Shown here: positions 24,284-33,304 of the stretch, one piece after another
Layout: every line of letters begins with the position of its first letter
Position numbering within the stretch: the stretch's first letter is position 1
NCBI GenBank assembly: GCA_035577985.1
Contig: DATJZY010000166.1
Coordinates: 32,331 to 96,330 of the forward strand
Direction of reading: 5' to 3'
Source of the DNA: Candidatus Eisenbacteria bacterium
GTDB taxonomy: Bacteria > Desulfobacterota > Binatia > DP-6
Length of the DNA: 64,000 nt
Translations under genes and position numbers: made by a program
The notes under the pieces: generated by a model
The model's input: the letters and a program-made list of their open reading frames with translations, nothing else
What the model was told of the DNA's origin: nothing
The model's database searches: none

Positions 24284-25053
24284 TCCTCGACGAGATCCTC
24301 GCTCACAAGGTCGACGAGGTCTCGGCGCGCAAGCGCGAGGTGCCCCCGTCGGCCCTGCGCGAGCGGCCCCTCTACGCCGAGCCGCGCCGCGGCTTCCGGG
24401 CGGCGCTCGCCGCGCGGCCGGCGCCCGCCGTGATCGCGGAGCTGAAGCGCGCCTCGCCGTCCAAGGGCGTGATCCGTACGCACTACGACCCACCCGCCCA
24501 TGCGCGGAGCTACGAAGCCGCCGGTGCCGCCGCGCTGTCGGTCCTGACCGACGAGCGCTTCTTCGAGGGCCATCTGGACCATCTCGCGATCGTGCGCGGC
24601 GTCGTCGCCCTCCCGTGCCTGCGCAAGGACTTCCTCGTCGATCCGTACCAGATCGACGAAGCACGGGCGTTCGGCGCCGACGCCGTGCTCGTGATCGCCG
24701 CCGCCGGCTCGGCGGCGCTGCGCGTCGAGCTGCTGGCGGCGGCGCGCGAGGCGGGGCTCGACGCGCTCGTCGAGGCGCACGACGAGCGCGAGCTCGAGTG
24801 GGCGTTGGCCGCGGGTGCGACGCTCGTGGGCGTCAACAACCGCGACCTCGCGACCTTCGCCGTGAGCCTCGAGACCACCGAGCGGCTGGCGGCGCTCGTG
24901 CCGCCGGGAATCCTCCTCGTCGCCGAGAGCGGCATCCACTCGGCGGGCGACGTCCGTCGCATGGTGGCGGCCGGCGCCCGCGCGGTCCTGGTCGGCGAGG
25001 CCTTCATGGCGGCGCCGGATCCCGGGGCGGCGCTCGCGGAGTTCCTCACGTGA
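24280..25053 (+). CDS. trpC: Indole-3-glycerol phosphate synthase
   Basis: This 257-residue TIM barrel closes the indole ring. IAELKRASPSKGVI carries the catalytic Lys and phosphate region, ALSVLTDERFFEGHLDHL and LPCLRKDFLVDPYQI are typical, GVNNRDLATF follows, and VAESGIHSAGDV marks the phosphate-binding end. It is not fused to TrpF, unlike in enterobacteria. Start and stop overlap the neighbouring trp genes by four bases each. Confidence 0.96.
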   Translation: MILDEILAHKVDEVSARKREVPPSALRERPLYAEPRRGFRAALAARPAPAVIAELKRASPSKGVIRTHYDPPAHARSYEAAGAAALSVLTDERFFEGHLDHLAIVRGVVALPCLRKDFLVDPYQIDEARAFGADAVLVIAAAGSAALRVELLAAAREAGLDALVEAHDERELEWALAAGATLVGVNNRDLATFAVSLETTERLAALVPPGILLVAESGIHSAGDVRRMVAAGARAVLVGEAFMAAPDPGAALAEFLT

Positions 25054-25658
25054 GCGTGGTCGTGAAGATCTGCGGCGTCTGCACGCCCGAGGACGCGCGG
25101 GCCGCGGTCGACGCCGGCGCCGACCTCCTTGGCCTCAACTTCGTGCCGTCGAGCCCGCGCTATCTCGTGCCCGACGCGGCGCGCCGCGTGGCGGCGGCCG
25201 CCACCGTGCCGCTCGTCGGGGTCTTCGTCGACGCCCCGCGGGAGGAGGTCCTGCGCATCGCCGCGCACGTCGGCCTCGCAGGCCTCCAGTTCCACGGCGA
25301 CGAGCCACCCGCGTACTGCCGCGGCTGGACGCAGCAGACGATCAAGGCGCTGCGGCCGCGCCCCGGCGAGGACGCGGCGGCGCGCGCCGCCGACTACGAC
25401 ACCGACTTCATCCTGCTCGACACCTGGGTTCCCGGCGTCGCCGGCGGCACGGGCGTCGCGCTCGACCCGGCGGCCGCGTGCGGTCTTCCGCGCGACCGCC
25501 TGTTCGTGGCCGGGGGCCTTCGGCCCGAGACGGTGGCGGACGTCGTGCGCGCGCTGCGTCCCCACGGCGTCGACGTGGCCTCGGGCGTCGAGCGCAGACC
25601 CGGAGTGAAGGACCATGACAAGATCCGCGAGTTCATCCGACGCGCGAAAGCTGCCTGA
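25050..25658 (+). CDS. trpF: Phosphoribosylanthranilate isomerase
   Basis: This 202-residue TIM barrel carries out the Amadori rearrangement of phosphoribosylanthranilate. The catalytic Cys lies in [12 protein letters not shown] near the N-terminus and the catalytic Asp in [21 protein letters not shown] and [10 protein letters not shown] are family signatures, and the end [18 protein letters not shown] binds phosphate. GTG 25050 overlaps the trpC stop. The last 44 bases overlap the start of trpB in another frame. Confidence 0.95.
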   Translation: MSVVVKICGVCTPEDARAAVDAGADLLGLNFVPSSPRYLVPDAARRVAAAATVPLVGVFVDAPREEVLRIAAHVGLAGLQFHGDEPPAYCRGWTQQTIKALRPRPGEDAAARAADYDTDFILLDTWVPGVAGGTGVALDPAAACGLPRDRLFVAGGLRPETVADVVRALRPHGVDVASGVERRPGVKDHDKIREFIRRAKAA

Positions 25659-26835
25659 CGCCGAGGGGCACTTCGGGCAGTACGGCGGCCGCTTCGTCGC
25701 CGAGACGCTCATGCCGGCGATCCTCGACCTCGAGCGGGCGTGGTCGAAGCTGCGCAAGGACCCAGGCTTCCGGCGCGAGTTCCACGGCTGGCTCGCCGAC
25801 TACGCGGGGCGTCCGACGCGCCTCCACTTCGCGCGGCGCCTGACGGAGCGGCTGGGCGGGGCGCGGATCTACCTGAAGCGCGAGGACCTCCTCCACACCG
25901 GAGCGCACAAGATCAACAACACGATCGGCCAGGCGCTCGTCGCCCGGCGCCTGAAGAAGCGCCGGCTGATCGCCGAGACGGGGGCGGGGCAGCACGGCGT
26001 CGCGACGGCGACCGTCGCCGCGTTGTTCGGCATGCCGTGCGAGATCTTCATGGGCGCCGAAGACGTGCGCCGGCAGAGCCTCAACGTGTTCCGCATGAAG
26101 CTCCTCGGCGCCGAGGTCCGCGTGGTCGAGTCGGGTGCGCGTACGCTGAAGGACGCCATGAACGAGGCGCTGCGCGACTGGATCGCGACCGTGACCGACA
26201 CGTTCTACGTGATCGGCACCGTGGCGGGCCCGCATCCGTACCCGCTCATGGTCCGCGACTTCCAGTCCGTCATCGGCGCGGAGGCGCGCCGCCAGATCCT
26301 GAAGGCCACCGGGAAGCTGCCCACCGCGGCCGTCGCATGCATCGGCGGCGGCTCGAACGCGATGGGGCTCTTCCACGCCTTCCGCAACGACCGCCGGGTC
26401 CAGCTCGTCGGCGTCGAGGCGGCCGGCCGCGGCCTCGAGACGGGCGCGCACGCGGCGTCGCTCTCGGCGGGGCAGGTGGGTGTCCTGCACGGCAACAAGA
26501 CGTACCTGCTGCAGGACGAGACCGGGCAGATCCGCGAGGCCCACTCGATCTCGGCGGGGCTCGACTACCCGGGCGTCGGGCCGGAGCACGCGTATCTCCG
26601 CGACACCGGCCGCGCGACGTACGTGACCGCGACCGACGACGAGGCGGTGTCGGCACTCCAGCTCCTGTCGTCGACCGAAGGCATCATCCCCGCGCTCGAG
26701 AGCGCCCACGCGATCGCGCACGTGGCGCGCATCGCGCCGGCGATGCGGCGCAGCGACGTGCTGCTCGTGTGTCTGTCCGGCCGCGGCGACAAGGACATGG
26801 GCACGGTCGCGCAGCACCTCGGAGTGCGCCTCTGA
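25615..26835 (+). CDS. trpB: Tryptophan synthase beta chain
   Basis: This 406-residue PLP enzyme condenses indole with serine. [18 protein letters not shown] opens the protein; the PLP-binding Lys lies in [15 protein letters not shown]; the phosphate-binding loop is [29 protein letters not shown] forms the substrate loop. It is the TrpB1 type paired with TrpA. The only plausible start is ATG 25615 inside trpF, giving a 44-base overlap and a 15-residue lead-in before the conserved region. Confidence 0.95.
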   Translation: MTRSASSSDARKLPDAEGHFGQYGGRFVAETLMPAILDLERAWSKLRKDPGFRREFHGWLADYAGRPTRLHFARRLTERLGGARIYLKREDLLHTGAHKINNTIGQALVARRLKKRRLIAETGAGQHGVATATVAALFGMPCEIFMGAEDVRRQSLNVFRMKLLGAEVRVVESGARTLKDAMNEALRDWIATVTDTFYVIGTVAGPHPYPLMVRDFQSVIGAEARRQILKATGKLPTAAVACIGGGSNAMGLFHAFRNDRRVQLVGVEAAGRGLETGAHAASLSAGQVGVLHGNKTYLLQDETGQIREAHSISAGLDYPGVGPEHAYLRDTGRATYVTATDDEAVSALQLLSSTEGIIPALESAHAIAHVARIAPAMRRSDVLLVCLSGRGDKDMGTVAQHLGVRL

Positions 26836-27638
26836 TGACACGCATCGACGACACGTTCGCTGCGCTGCGCGCGCGGCGCGAGGTGGGCTTCGTCGCCTAC
26901 CTCACGGCGGGCGACCCGTCGCTCGCCGTCACGCCCGATCTCCTGCGCGCGCTCGTGGCGGGAGGAGCCGACCTGATCGAGCTCGGGGTGCCGTTCTCCG
27001 ACCCGATGGCCGACGGCCCGGTCCTGCAGCGCGCCGCCACGCGTGCGATCGCCGCCGGCACGAGCCTCGCGCGCGTGCTCGAGATGGTCGCCGAGCGCCG
27101 TGCCGAGCTGCCGGTGCCGATCGTGCTCTTCGGCTACTACAACCCGTTCTTTCGCTACGGGCTCGACGCGGTGGCGCGCGACGCGCGCTCGGCCGGGGTC
27201 GACGGCTTCCTGTGCGTCGATCTGCCGCCCGAGGAGGCGGCCGATCTCTCGGCGGCGCTCGCGCGCAACCAGCTCGACCTGATCCGTCTGCTGGCGCCGA
27301 CCACGCCGATCACCCGCGCAAGGAAGATCGCGAACGCGGCGAGCGGCTTTCTCTACTTCGTCTCCGTGCTGGGCGTGACGGGGGCTCGACGTGAGCTGCC
27401 GCGCGAGCTCGAGGAGCTCGTGCGGCGCGTCGCCGCCGTGACGGCGCTTCCCATCGGCGTCGGCTTCGGCGTCCAGACCCCCGAGCAGGCACGCTGGATC
27501 GCCGGCTTCGCCGACGCGGTCGTGGTGGGCAGCGCGATCCAGCGCCTGGTCGAGGAGCACGGCGCCGCCGGCGCGCCGGCCCGCGTCGAGGCCTTCGTGC
27601 GGAGCCTCAAGGACGGCATGCGCGCGGCCGAGCGGTGA
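26835..27638 (+). CDS. trpA: Tryptophan synthase alpha chain
   Basis: This 267-residue TIM barrel releases indole from indole-glycerol phosphate. The catalytic Glu and substrate loop lie in DLIELGVPFSDPMADGPVLQ (near residue 50), the catalytic Asp in GFLCVDLPPEEA, and the phosphate site in LPIGVGFGVQTPEQ. The ATG shares one base with the trpB stop. It is the last trp gene; folC follows with a four-base overlap, so the unit probably continues. Confidence 0.95.
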   Translation: MTRIDDTFAALRARREVGFVAYLTAGDPSLAVTPDLLRALVAGGADLIELGVPFSDPMADGPVLQRAATRAIAAGTSLARVLEMVAERRAELPVPIVLFGYYNPFFRYGLDAVARDARSAGVDGFLCVDLPPEEAADLSAALARNQLDLIRLLAPTTPITRARKIANAASGFLYFVSVLGVTGARRELPRELEELVRRVAAVTALPIGVGFGVQTPEQARWIAGFADAVVVGSAIQRLVEEHGAAGAPARVEAFVRSLKDGMRAAER

Positions 27639-28954
27639 CGGCGTACACCGACACCATCGCCTACCTCCACGGCCTCGAGGTCACGAAGGGCTGGGACCTC
27701 GAGCTCGAGCGCATCCGCGCGGCGCTCGCGCGCCGCGGGCATCCCGAAGCACGCGTGCCGGCGCTCCACGTGGCGGGCACGAACGGGAAGGGGTCCACGG
27801 CCGCGATGCTCGAGGCCGTGCTGCGCGCCGCCGGCTACCGGACGGGCCTCTACACGTCGCCGCACCTCGTCGACTTCGCCGAGCGCATCCGCGCAGGAGG
27901 GCTCGCGATGCCGCACGACGCGATCGTCGAGCTCGTCGCGGAGCTGCGGGGCGATCTCGATCGGGCGGGCATCGCCCTCACGCACTTCGAGTTCGCGACC
28001 CTGCTCGCGCTCGAGTGGTTCGCCCGCATCGGCGTCGAGGTGGGCGTGATCGAGGTCGGCCTCGGCGGCCGGCTCGACGCGACCAACGTGGTGCACCCGA
28101 TCGTGACCGCCGTGACGTCGATCGCCCGCGACCACGAGGAGTTCCTCGGCAGCGATCTCCGCTCGATCGCGCGCGAGAAGGCGGGCATCGCCAAGCCCGG
28201 CGTCCCACTCGTGGTCGGGCGGATCGTGACCGAGGCCGAGGACGTCGTCGTCGCCCACGCGCGCGCGGTGGGCGCTCCGGTCGTCTCCGCGGTGCGCGAT
28301 GCGACCCTCGAAGCGGGTGCGGGCGGGCTCGCCTTCCGGGGGCCCCGGGGCCACGCATGGGACCGCCTCCGGATCGGCCTGCCGGGCGCCGTGCAGGAGG
28401 AGAACGCACGCGTCGCGCTGACGGTCCTTTCGTGTGCGGCGGAGCGGTTCCCGTGCACGGTCGACGCCGTCCGCGGCGGGCTCGGGGCGGCGCGGTGGCC
28501 CGGCCGGCTCGCGACCCTGCGGGAGCGCCCGCGCGTGGTGGTGGACGGCGCCCACAATCCGGCCGGCGTCGAGATGCTCCTGCGCGAGCTTCCGGCCCTG
28601 GTCGCCGACCGTCGCGTGACCCTCGTCTTCGCGGTCATGGCCGACAAGGCGTGGCAGGCGATGCTCGATCCGCTCGCGCGGGCATCGGCGCGCGTCGTGC
28701 TGACGCGCGTCGGGCGGCGCGGTCTCGATCCACAGGTCATGGCGGCCCACGTCGGCGATCAGATCCCGACGGACGTCCTCGAGGAGGCGCGCGCCGCCGT
28801 CGAGCGTGCGCTCGCGGTCACGGCCGACGACGGCGCCGTCGTGGTCGCCGGATCGCTGTTTCTGGCGGGCGAGGCCTACCTCGCGCTCGGCCAACGCGAG
28901 CTGATCCCGCCTTGGCAAGGTTGGGAGCGAATTGGTACACAGGCGCGCCCATGA
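27635..28954 (+). CDS. folC: Folylpolyglutamate/dihydrofolate synthase
   Basis: This 439-residue ATP-dependent ligase adds glutamate to dihydropteroate or folates. The P-loop is HVAGTNGKGSTAAMLE; TGLYTSPHLVDFAERIR, the GLGGRLDATNV segment and VVDGAHNPAGVEMLL are diagnostic. Translation starts at GTG 27635 within trpA. In some related bacteria accD sits between trpA and folC; it is absent here. The stop overlaps the lptD ATG. Confidence 0.94.
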   Translation: MTAYTDTIAYLHGLEVTKGWDLELERIRAALARRGHPEARVPALHVAGTNGKGSTAAMLEAVLRAAGYRTGLYTSPHLVDFAERIRAGGLAMPHDAIVELVAELRGDLDRAGIALTHFEFATLLALEWFARIGVEVGVIEVGLGGRLDATNVVHPIVTAVTSIARDHEEFLGSDLRSIAREKAGIAKPGVPLVVGRIVTEAEDVVVAHARAVGAPVVSAVRDATLEAGAGGLAFRGPRGHAWDRLRIGLPGAVQEENARVALTVLSCAAERFPCTVDAVRGGLGAARWPGRLATLRERPRVVVDGAHNPAGVEMLLRELPALVADRRVTLVFAVMADKAWQAMLDPLARASARVVLTRVGRRGLDPQVMAAHVGDQIPTDVLEEARAAVERALAVTADDGAVVVAGSLFLAGEAYLALGQRELIPPWQGWERIGTQARP

Positions 28955-31900
28955 GCGTCGACCAGGTCGTCCGGTTGGGACTGGCAGCCTTGCTGCTGGT
29001 CGCCGGGCGTGGTTGGGCGGGCGAGCTCGACGGACCCACGATGTCCGCCGAGGTACGCGTGCTGTCCGGGCCGAACGCGCCGACGGTGATCACGCTCCAG
29101 GCCGAGCCCGACGCGCGCATCGAGGACCGCACGCCGGGCGCGCATCCGGCGTCGGACGTGAAGGGGCCGGCGAGCGTCGGCGAGACGTTCACCGACGAAG
29201 TGAGCTTCCTGGTCGCCGGCGCACCCGTCTCGCGCCAGGCCGCGATCGAGGTCGCCGACGCGCTCGTCTCGACGGTGCGCCTGTCGCCCGAGGCGGGCGG
29301 CACCCAGGTGGTCGTGTTCGTCCGGCAGCCGGTCAGCTACACGATCGCCCACCCGACGGCGACGGGCGCCATCGCCGTCACGCTGCGGCCCCGCACGGTC
29401 GCGACCGCGGCCGCGCAACCTGCCGGTACGCGCAAGCGTGCGGCGCCGCGCGCCGAAGGCGAGAGCAACCAGGTCGCCGTCGACGCCGCGGAGATGCAAT
29501 ACGACCAGGACCAGAACGTCCTCACCGCGCGCGGCGGCGTGACGCTCACGCGCGGCGAGACGACGGTGCGCGCCGACGAGGTGACCTACGATCGCACGAC
29601 GGCGGTCGCCGAGGCGCGCGGGCACGTCGTGGTGGTCGATCCCGAGGGCACGATGGAGGGCGAGGCGGCGCGCCTCGACCTCGACGACGAGACCGGCTGG
29701 GTCGTCGACGCGGAAGCCGACATGAAACGGAGCCCGTACCACTTGAAGGCGGGCCAGGTGGAGAAGCTGGGCGGGCCCTGCTACCGGGTGGAGAACGGCG
29801 TCTTCACGACCTGCCGCTGCGGCGGCATCGAGTCGCCCTCGTGGAGCATCGCCGGGAAGGAGACCAACGTCACGCTCGGCGGCGTCGGCGTCACCAAGGA
29901 CGCCACCCTGCGCGTGCAGGACACACCGGTCTTCTGGTCGCCGTACTTCCTCTTTCCGGCCAACACGGAGCGCGAGACCGGCTTCCTCTTCCCGCGCCTG
30001 GGCTACTCGAACAAGCGCGGCTTCCTCTACGAGCAGCCGTTCTTCTGGGCGATCGACAAGAGCAACGACGCGACCATCACCGCCGATCTCGAGACCGCCG
30101 CCCGCGTCGGCGTGATCGGCGAGTACCGCTATCAGTGGTCCAAAGAGACGCGCGGCATCTTCACCGGCGCCTACTTCAACGAGCGGATCGGCGGAAGCCC
30201 CGAGCCGATCACGCCCCTCTCGCCCCAGTCGGCGGAGGTGCCCGTCAATCGCTGGGTCGTGGCCGGGCGGCACATCCAGCCGTTCCTGTGGGACAGCAAG
30301 CTCTACCTCGACGTGCTCCGCGTGAGCGACGACGACTTCTTCCGCGAGATCCGCGCCTTCTCGTCGACGGTCCGCAGCGACATCCAGATCCGCAGCACGC
30401 GCTTCACCCGCTCGCGGCTCGGCGCCATCAAGACGTGGGACGACGGCCTGGCGCAGGTCGACGCGACGGCGTACCAGGACCTGATAGATTCGCAGGACCT
30501 GACGCTCGACCGGGTGCCGCGGGTGAACGCCGAGCACGCGATGCCGCTGCTCGGCGGCGTGGTCGTGGGCCGGCTCGCCGGCGAGGCGACCGATTTCCAG
30601 CGCACCGAAGGCTACGACGGCCTGCGGCTGGACTTTGCCCCCGAGCTCACGCTGCCCTTCAATTGGGGACGCTACCTGTACGGCTCCGTCCGCGGGCAGT
30701 TTCGCGAAACCGCATACCACCTGACCAACGGCGAGCAGGTGGGGATCTTCGTGCCGGACAACCCGGGTATCGCGACGAAGTTCGCGCTCGGAAAGAACGT
30801 GCTGCCCGACCTCGACACGAACCGCAGCCGCGAGATCGGCGAGGTCCATACGACGCTCGGAACCGAGCTCACCCACGTCTACCGTTTCCCGTACTTCGGG
30901 TTCGAGAAGATCCGGCACACGATCGAGCCGGAGATCCAGTACCTGTACGTCCCACAGGTGGGGCGCGACGTGGGCTCCGTTCGCACGCGCGTCGACGGCA
31001 ATCCGGGGACGCTGTTCAGCGAGGGGTATCTCTTCGACGACGTCGACGCGATCAACCGGCGCAACTTCATCTCGTACGGCGTCACCACCCGGGTCTTCGG
31101 GCGGGCCGCCACCGCCACCGAGACCGCGCGCGCCGCGAGCGAGCTCGCCGAGGAGGCGGCAGCCTCCGAGGACGACGAGGACAACGAGGACGAGGACGGC
31201 GAGAACCTGTCCGATCAGTTCGATCAGGTCGCGGCGGACATGCTCCCGCAAGGCCTGCCGCTGGCGGCGGCGCCGCCCGGGAAGCCGCGCAAGCCGACGG
31301 CGGCTACCCCCGCGAGCGTCAACACCTCGCAGGAGCTCGCGCGCGCGAGCGTGCTCCAGGGCTACGACATCTCGCGCAGCATCGCCGGCGGGAGCCATCT
31401 CTCCGACCTCGACTTCCAGCTGCGCGTGACGCCGACGGGGTACCTGGGCTTCTCGTACGCGAACTCCATCGACCTGAACGACGGGCGGCTCCTCGCACAG
31501 TCGATCGGCATGGTGCTGCGCGAGCCGTGGTGGCAGCCGCCCCCGGGACGCGTCAGCTTCCAGAGCCCGTCCGCGATCGGCGCCTCGTACCGGTTCACCG
31601 CCGACAACTTGAACGCCGGCCTCACGCCCGGATCGCCGGAGAACCGGCTCTTCAACAACCCCGACCCGGTCGAGGAGGTCGACGGCACGGCATATCTGCG
31701 CCTGGGCGACTACATGGGGTTCCTGTTCGTGGCGCGCTACAGCCTCGCGCCCACGCTCGGCGTCGATCCCAACAACACGAACCGCCTCATCACCATCGGC
31801 CCGCAGTTCCTCGAGCGGGACTACATCTTCCGGATCATGTCACGCTGCGACTGCTGGATCTTCGAGATCGGCGCGTCCGATCGCTCGGACACGAACGATA

Positions 31901-32043
31901 CGACGATCCGCGTGCAGTTCACGCTCTACGGCCTCGGCTCGATCGGCCAGGGGCCGAGCAACCGGACCTACACGGGGCTCGCCGGCCTGCAGAACCTCGG
32001 CTACAAGCGTCCCTGGGCGACTGGAACGGGGCCCGCGCCATGA
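28951..32043 (+). CDS. lptD: LPS-assembly protein LptD with AMIN-like front domain
   Basis: This 1030-residue protein inserts LPS into the outer leaflet of the outer membrane. A signal peptide (about residues 1-23) is followed by about 130 residues ending VVVFVRQPVSYTIAHP, which resemble an AMIN peptidoglycan-binding domain. The OstA/LptA-like jellyroll follows (about 170-270, with VLTARGGVTLTRGETTVRAD). The beta-barrel begins near TGFLFPRLGYSNKRGF. A Cys cluster (CYRVENGVFTTCRC) and a late CDC offer the usual inter-domain disulfide partners. An acidic insert rich in Glu/Asp lies near residue 730 inside the barrel region. LptE is not adjacent. It follows folC by overlap and precedes sugar-nucleotide genes that fit an LPS or glycan role. 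The AMIN call is by pattern only. Confidence 0.88.
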   Translation: MSVDQVVRLGLAALLLVAGRGWAGELDGPTMSAEVRVLSGPNAPTVITLQAEPDARIEDRTPGAHPASDVKGPASVGETFTDEVSFLVAGAPVSRQAAIEVADALVSTVRLSPEAGGTQVVVFVRQPVSYTIAHPTATGAIAVTLRPRTVATAAAQPAGTRKRAAPRAEGESNQVAVDAAEMQYDQDQNVLTARGGVTLTRGETTVRADEVTYDRTTAVAEARGHVVVVDPEGTMEGEAARLDLDDETGWVVDAEADMKRSPYHLKAGQVEKLGGPCYRVENGVFTTCRCGGIESPSWSIAGKETNVTLGGVGVTKDATLRVQDTPVFWSPYFLFPANTERETGFLFPRLGYSNKRGFLYEQPFFWAIDKSNDATITADLETAARVGVIGEYRYQWSKETRGIFTGAYFNERIGGSPEPITPLSPQSAEVPVNRWVVAGRHIQPFLWDSKLYLDVLRVSDDDFFREIRAFSSTVRSDIQIRSTRFTRSRLGAIKTWDDGLAQVDATAYQDLIDSQDLTLDRVPRVNAEHAMPLLGGVVVGRLAGEATDFQRTEGYDGLRLDFAPELTLPFNWGRYLYGSVRGQFRETAYHLTNGEQVGIFVPDNPGIATKFALGKNVLPDLDTNRSREIGEVHTTLGTELTHVYRFPYFGFEKIRHTIEPEIQYLYVPQVGRDVGSVRTRVDGNPGTLFSEGYLFDDVDAINRRNFISYGVTTRVFGRAATATETARAASELAEEAAASEDDEDNEDEDGENLSDQFDQVAADMLPQGLPLAAAPPGKPRKPTAATPASVNTSQELARASVLQGYDISRSIAGGSHLSDLDFQLRVTPTGYLGFSYANSIDLNDGRLLAQSIGMVLREPWWQPPPGRVSFQSPSAIGASYRFTADNLNAGLTPGSPENRLFNNPDPVEEVDGTAYLRLGDYMGFLFVARYSLAPTLGVDPNNTNRLITIGPQFLERDYIFRIMSRCDCWIFEIGASDRSDTNDTTIRVQFTLYGLGSIGQGPSNRTYTGLAGLQNLGYKRPWATGTGPAP

Positions 32044-32840
32044 AGGGTGTGGTCCTCGCCGGCGGGCTCGGGACGCGCCTCCTGCCGCTCACGCGCATCA
32101 CCAACAAGCACCTGCTGCCGGTGTTCGACCGGCCGATGATCTACTACCCGCTGCAGGCGCTCATCAACGCCGGCATTCGCGACATCCTGATCGTCACCGG
32201 CGGCCAGCACGCGGGCGATTTCCTGCGCCTGCTGCGCAACGGCAAGGACTTCGGGCTCGATCGCCTGCACTATGCGTATCAGGAGGGCGAAGGTGGCATC
32301 GCGGCGGCCCTCGCGCTCGCGGAACGCTTCGCCGAGGGCGACCGGATCTGCGTCGTGCTCGGAGACAACATCGTCGAGGGCTCGATCGTCCCCGCGGTGC
32401 GCCGATTCGCGCGCCAGCGCAAGGGCGCGCGCGTGATCCTGAAGGAGGTGCCCGACGCCGAGCGCTTCGGCGTCGCGGAGATCTCCGGGGGGCGGGTGGT
32501 CTCCATCGTCGAGAAGCCGAAGCGGCCCAAGAGCCGCTACGCCGTCACCGGGATCTACATGTACGACCGTCAGGTTTTTGACGTGATCAAGACGCTCGAG
32601 CCCTCGGGGCGGGGCGAGCTCGAGATCACGGACGTCAATACCTGGTACTTGAGACGCGGCCAGCTCTCGTGTGAGATCCTGGATGGTTGGTGGACGGACG
32701 CAGGCACGATGGCGTCGCTGCACAGGGCCGGCAATCTCGTCGCCGAGACGGGAGCCAATCGGCTGGACGGGCCGACGACGCGCGTGCCGGACGCGGGCGA
32801 AGCGCCGCGTCGCGCCGTGGCGGCGAGGAGACGCGGATGA
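32040..32840 (+). CDS. Glucose-1-phosphate thymidylyltransferase-type nucleotidyltransferase
   Basis: This 266-residue protein belongs to the RmlA/RfbA family, which activates hexose-1-phosphate with dTTP. The N-terminal GVVLAGGLGTRLLPLT, the NKHLLPVFDRPMIYYPL segment with the catalytic Lys, and VVLGDNIVEGS, EKPKRPKSRYAVTGIYMYD and GWWTDAGTMASL are conserved. It is a short-form member and carries about 25 extra residues at the C-terminus rich in Arg and Ala. Its ATG overlaps the lptD stop. Together with rmlB downstream it would make a dTDP-4-keto-6-deoxy sugar; an rmlD is not in this cluster. Confidence 0.88.
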   Translation: MKGVVLAGGLGTRLLPLTRITNKHLLPVFDRPMIYYPLQALINAGIRDILIVTGGQHAGDFLRLLRNGKDFGLDRLHYAYQEGEGGIAAALALAERFAEGDRICVVLGDNIVEGSIVPAVRRFARQRKGARVILKEVPDAERFGVAEISGGRVVSIVEKPKRPKSRYAVTGIYMYDRQVFDVIKTLEPSGRGELEITDVNTWYLRRGQLSCEILDGWWTDAGTMASLHRAGNLVAETGANRLDGPTTRVPDAGEAPRRAVAARRRG

Positions 32841-33292
32841 TCGACGGGGTGGTGGTGAAGGAATGCACGGTCCATGCGGACGACCGCGGCACGCTCGTCG
32901 AGGTGGTCCGCGACGACGAGCCGGTCTTCCGCGAGGTGAAGCAGACGACGCTCACCGTCACGTACCCCGGCGTGATCAAGGCCTTCCATTGGCACGTGCG
33001 GCAGTGGGACGTCTGGTTCTTCGCGAGCGGCAACGCGCAGGTCGTGCTCTACGACCTCCGCGAGGGATCGCCTACGTGCGGGCAGACGCAGGTCCTGTAC
33101 ATGGGGGCCGCCAAGCCGCGGGTGATCGCCATCCCGCCGGGCGTGGCGCACGGCTACCGGGTGCTCGGGAACGAGCCGGTCGCGCTCTTCTACCATACGA
33201 CCGAGCACTACGACGCGGCGAATCCCGACGAGGAGCGGATCCCGTTCGACGACCCTCGCATCGGATTCGACTGGCGAACCAAGAACCGGTAG
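32837..33292 (+). CDS. dTDP-4-dehydrorhamnose 3,5-epimerase-like cupin
   Basis: This 151-residue protein has the RmlC-like cupin pattern: an N-terminal DDRGTLVEVVRDDE, a central GVIKAFHWHVRQWDVWFFAS and PPGVAHGYRVLGNEPVALFY. It is about 30 residues shorter than typical RmlC, and the usual RGLHYQ region reads KAFHWH. It may act on a related dTDP-sugar or not be a true 3,5-epimerase. Gene order (rmlA-like, this gene, rmlB) supports a role in dTDP-sugar synthesis. The ATG overlaps the upstream stop. Confidence 0.75.
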   Translation: MIDGVVVKECTVHADDRGTLVEVVRDDEPVFREVKQTTLTVTYPGVIKAFHWHVRQWDVWFFASGNAQVVLYDLREGSPTCGQTQVLYMGAAKPRVIAIPPGVAHGYRVLGNEPVALFYHTTEHYDAANPDEERIPFDDPRIGFDWRTKNR

Positions 33293-33304
33293 CGTCGGGC
33301 GCGC

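Noticed and set aside
28876..31398. Minus-strand ORF of 840 codons opposite lptD
   Set aside because: It has the biased composition of a codon-position shadow, and lptD on the plus strand has clear domains and coupled neighbours.
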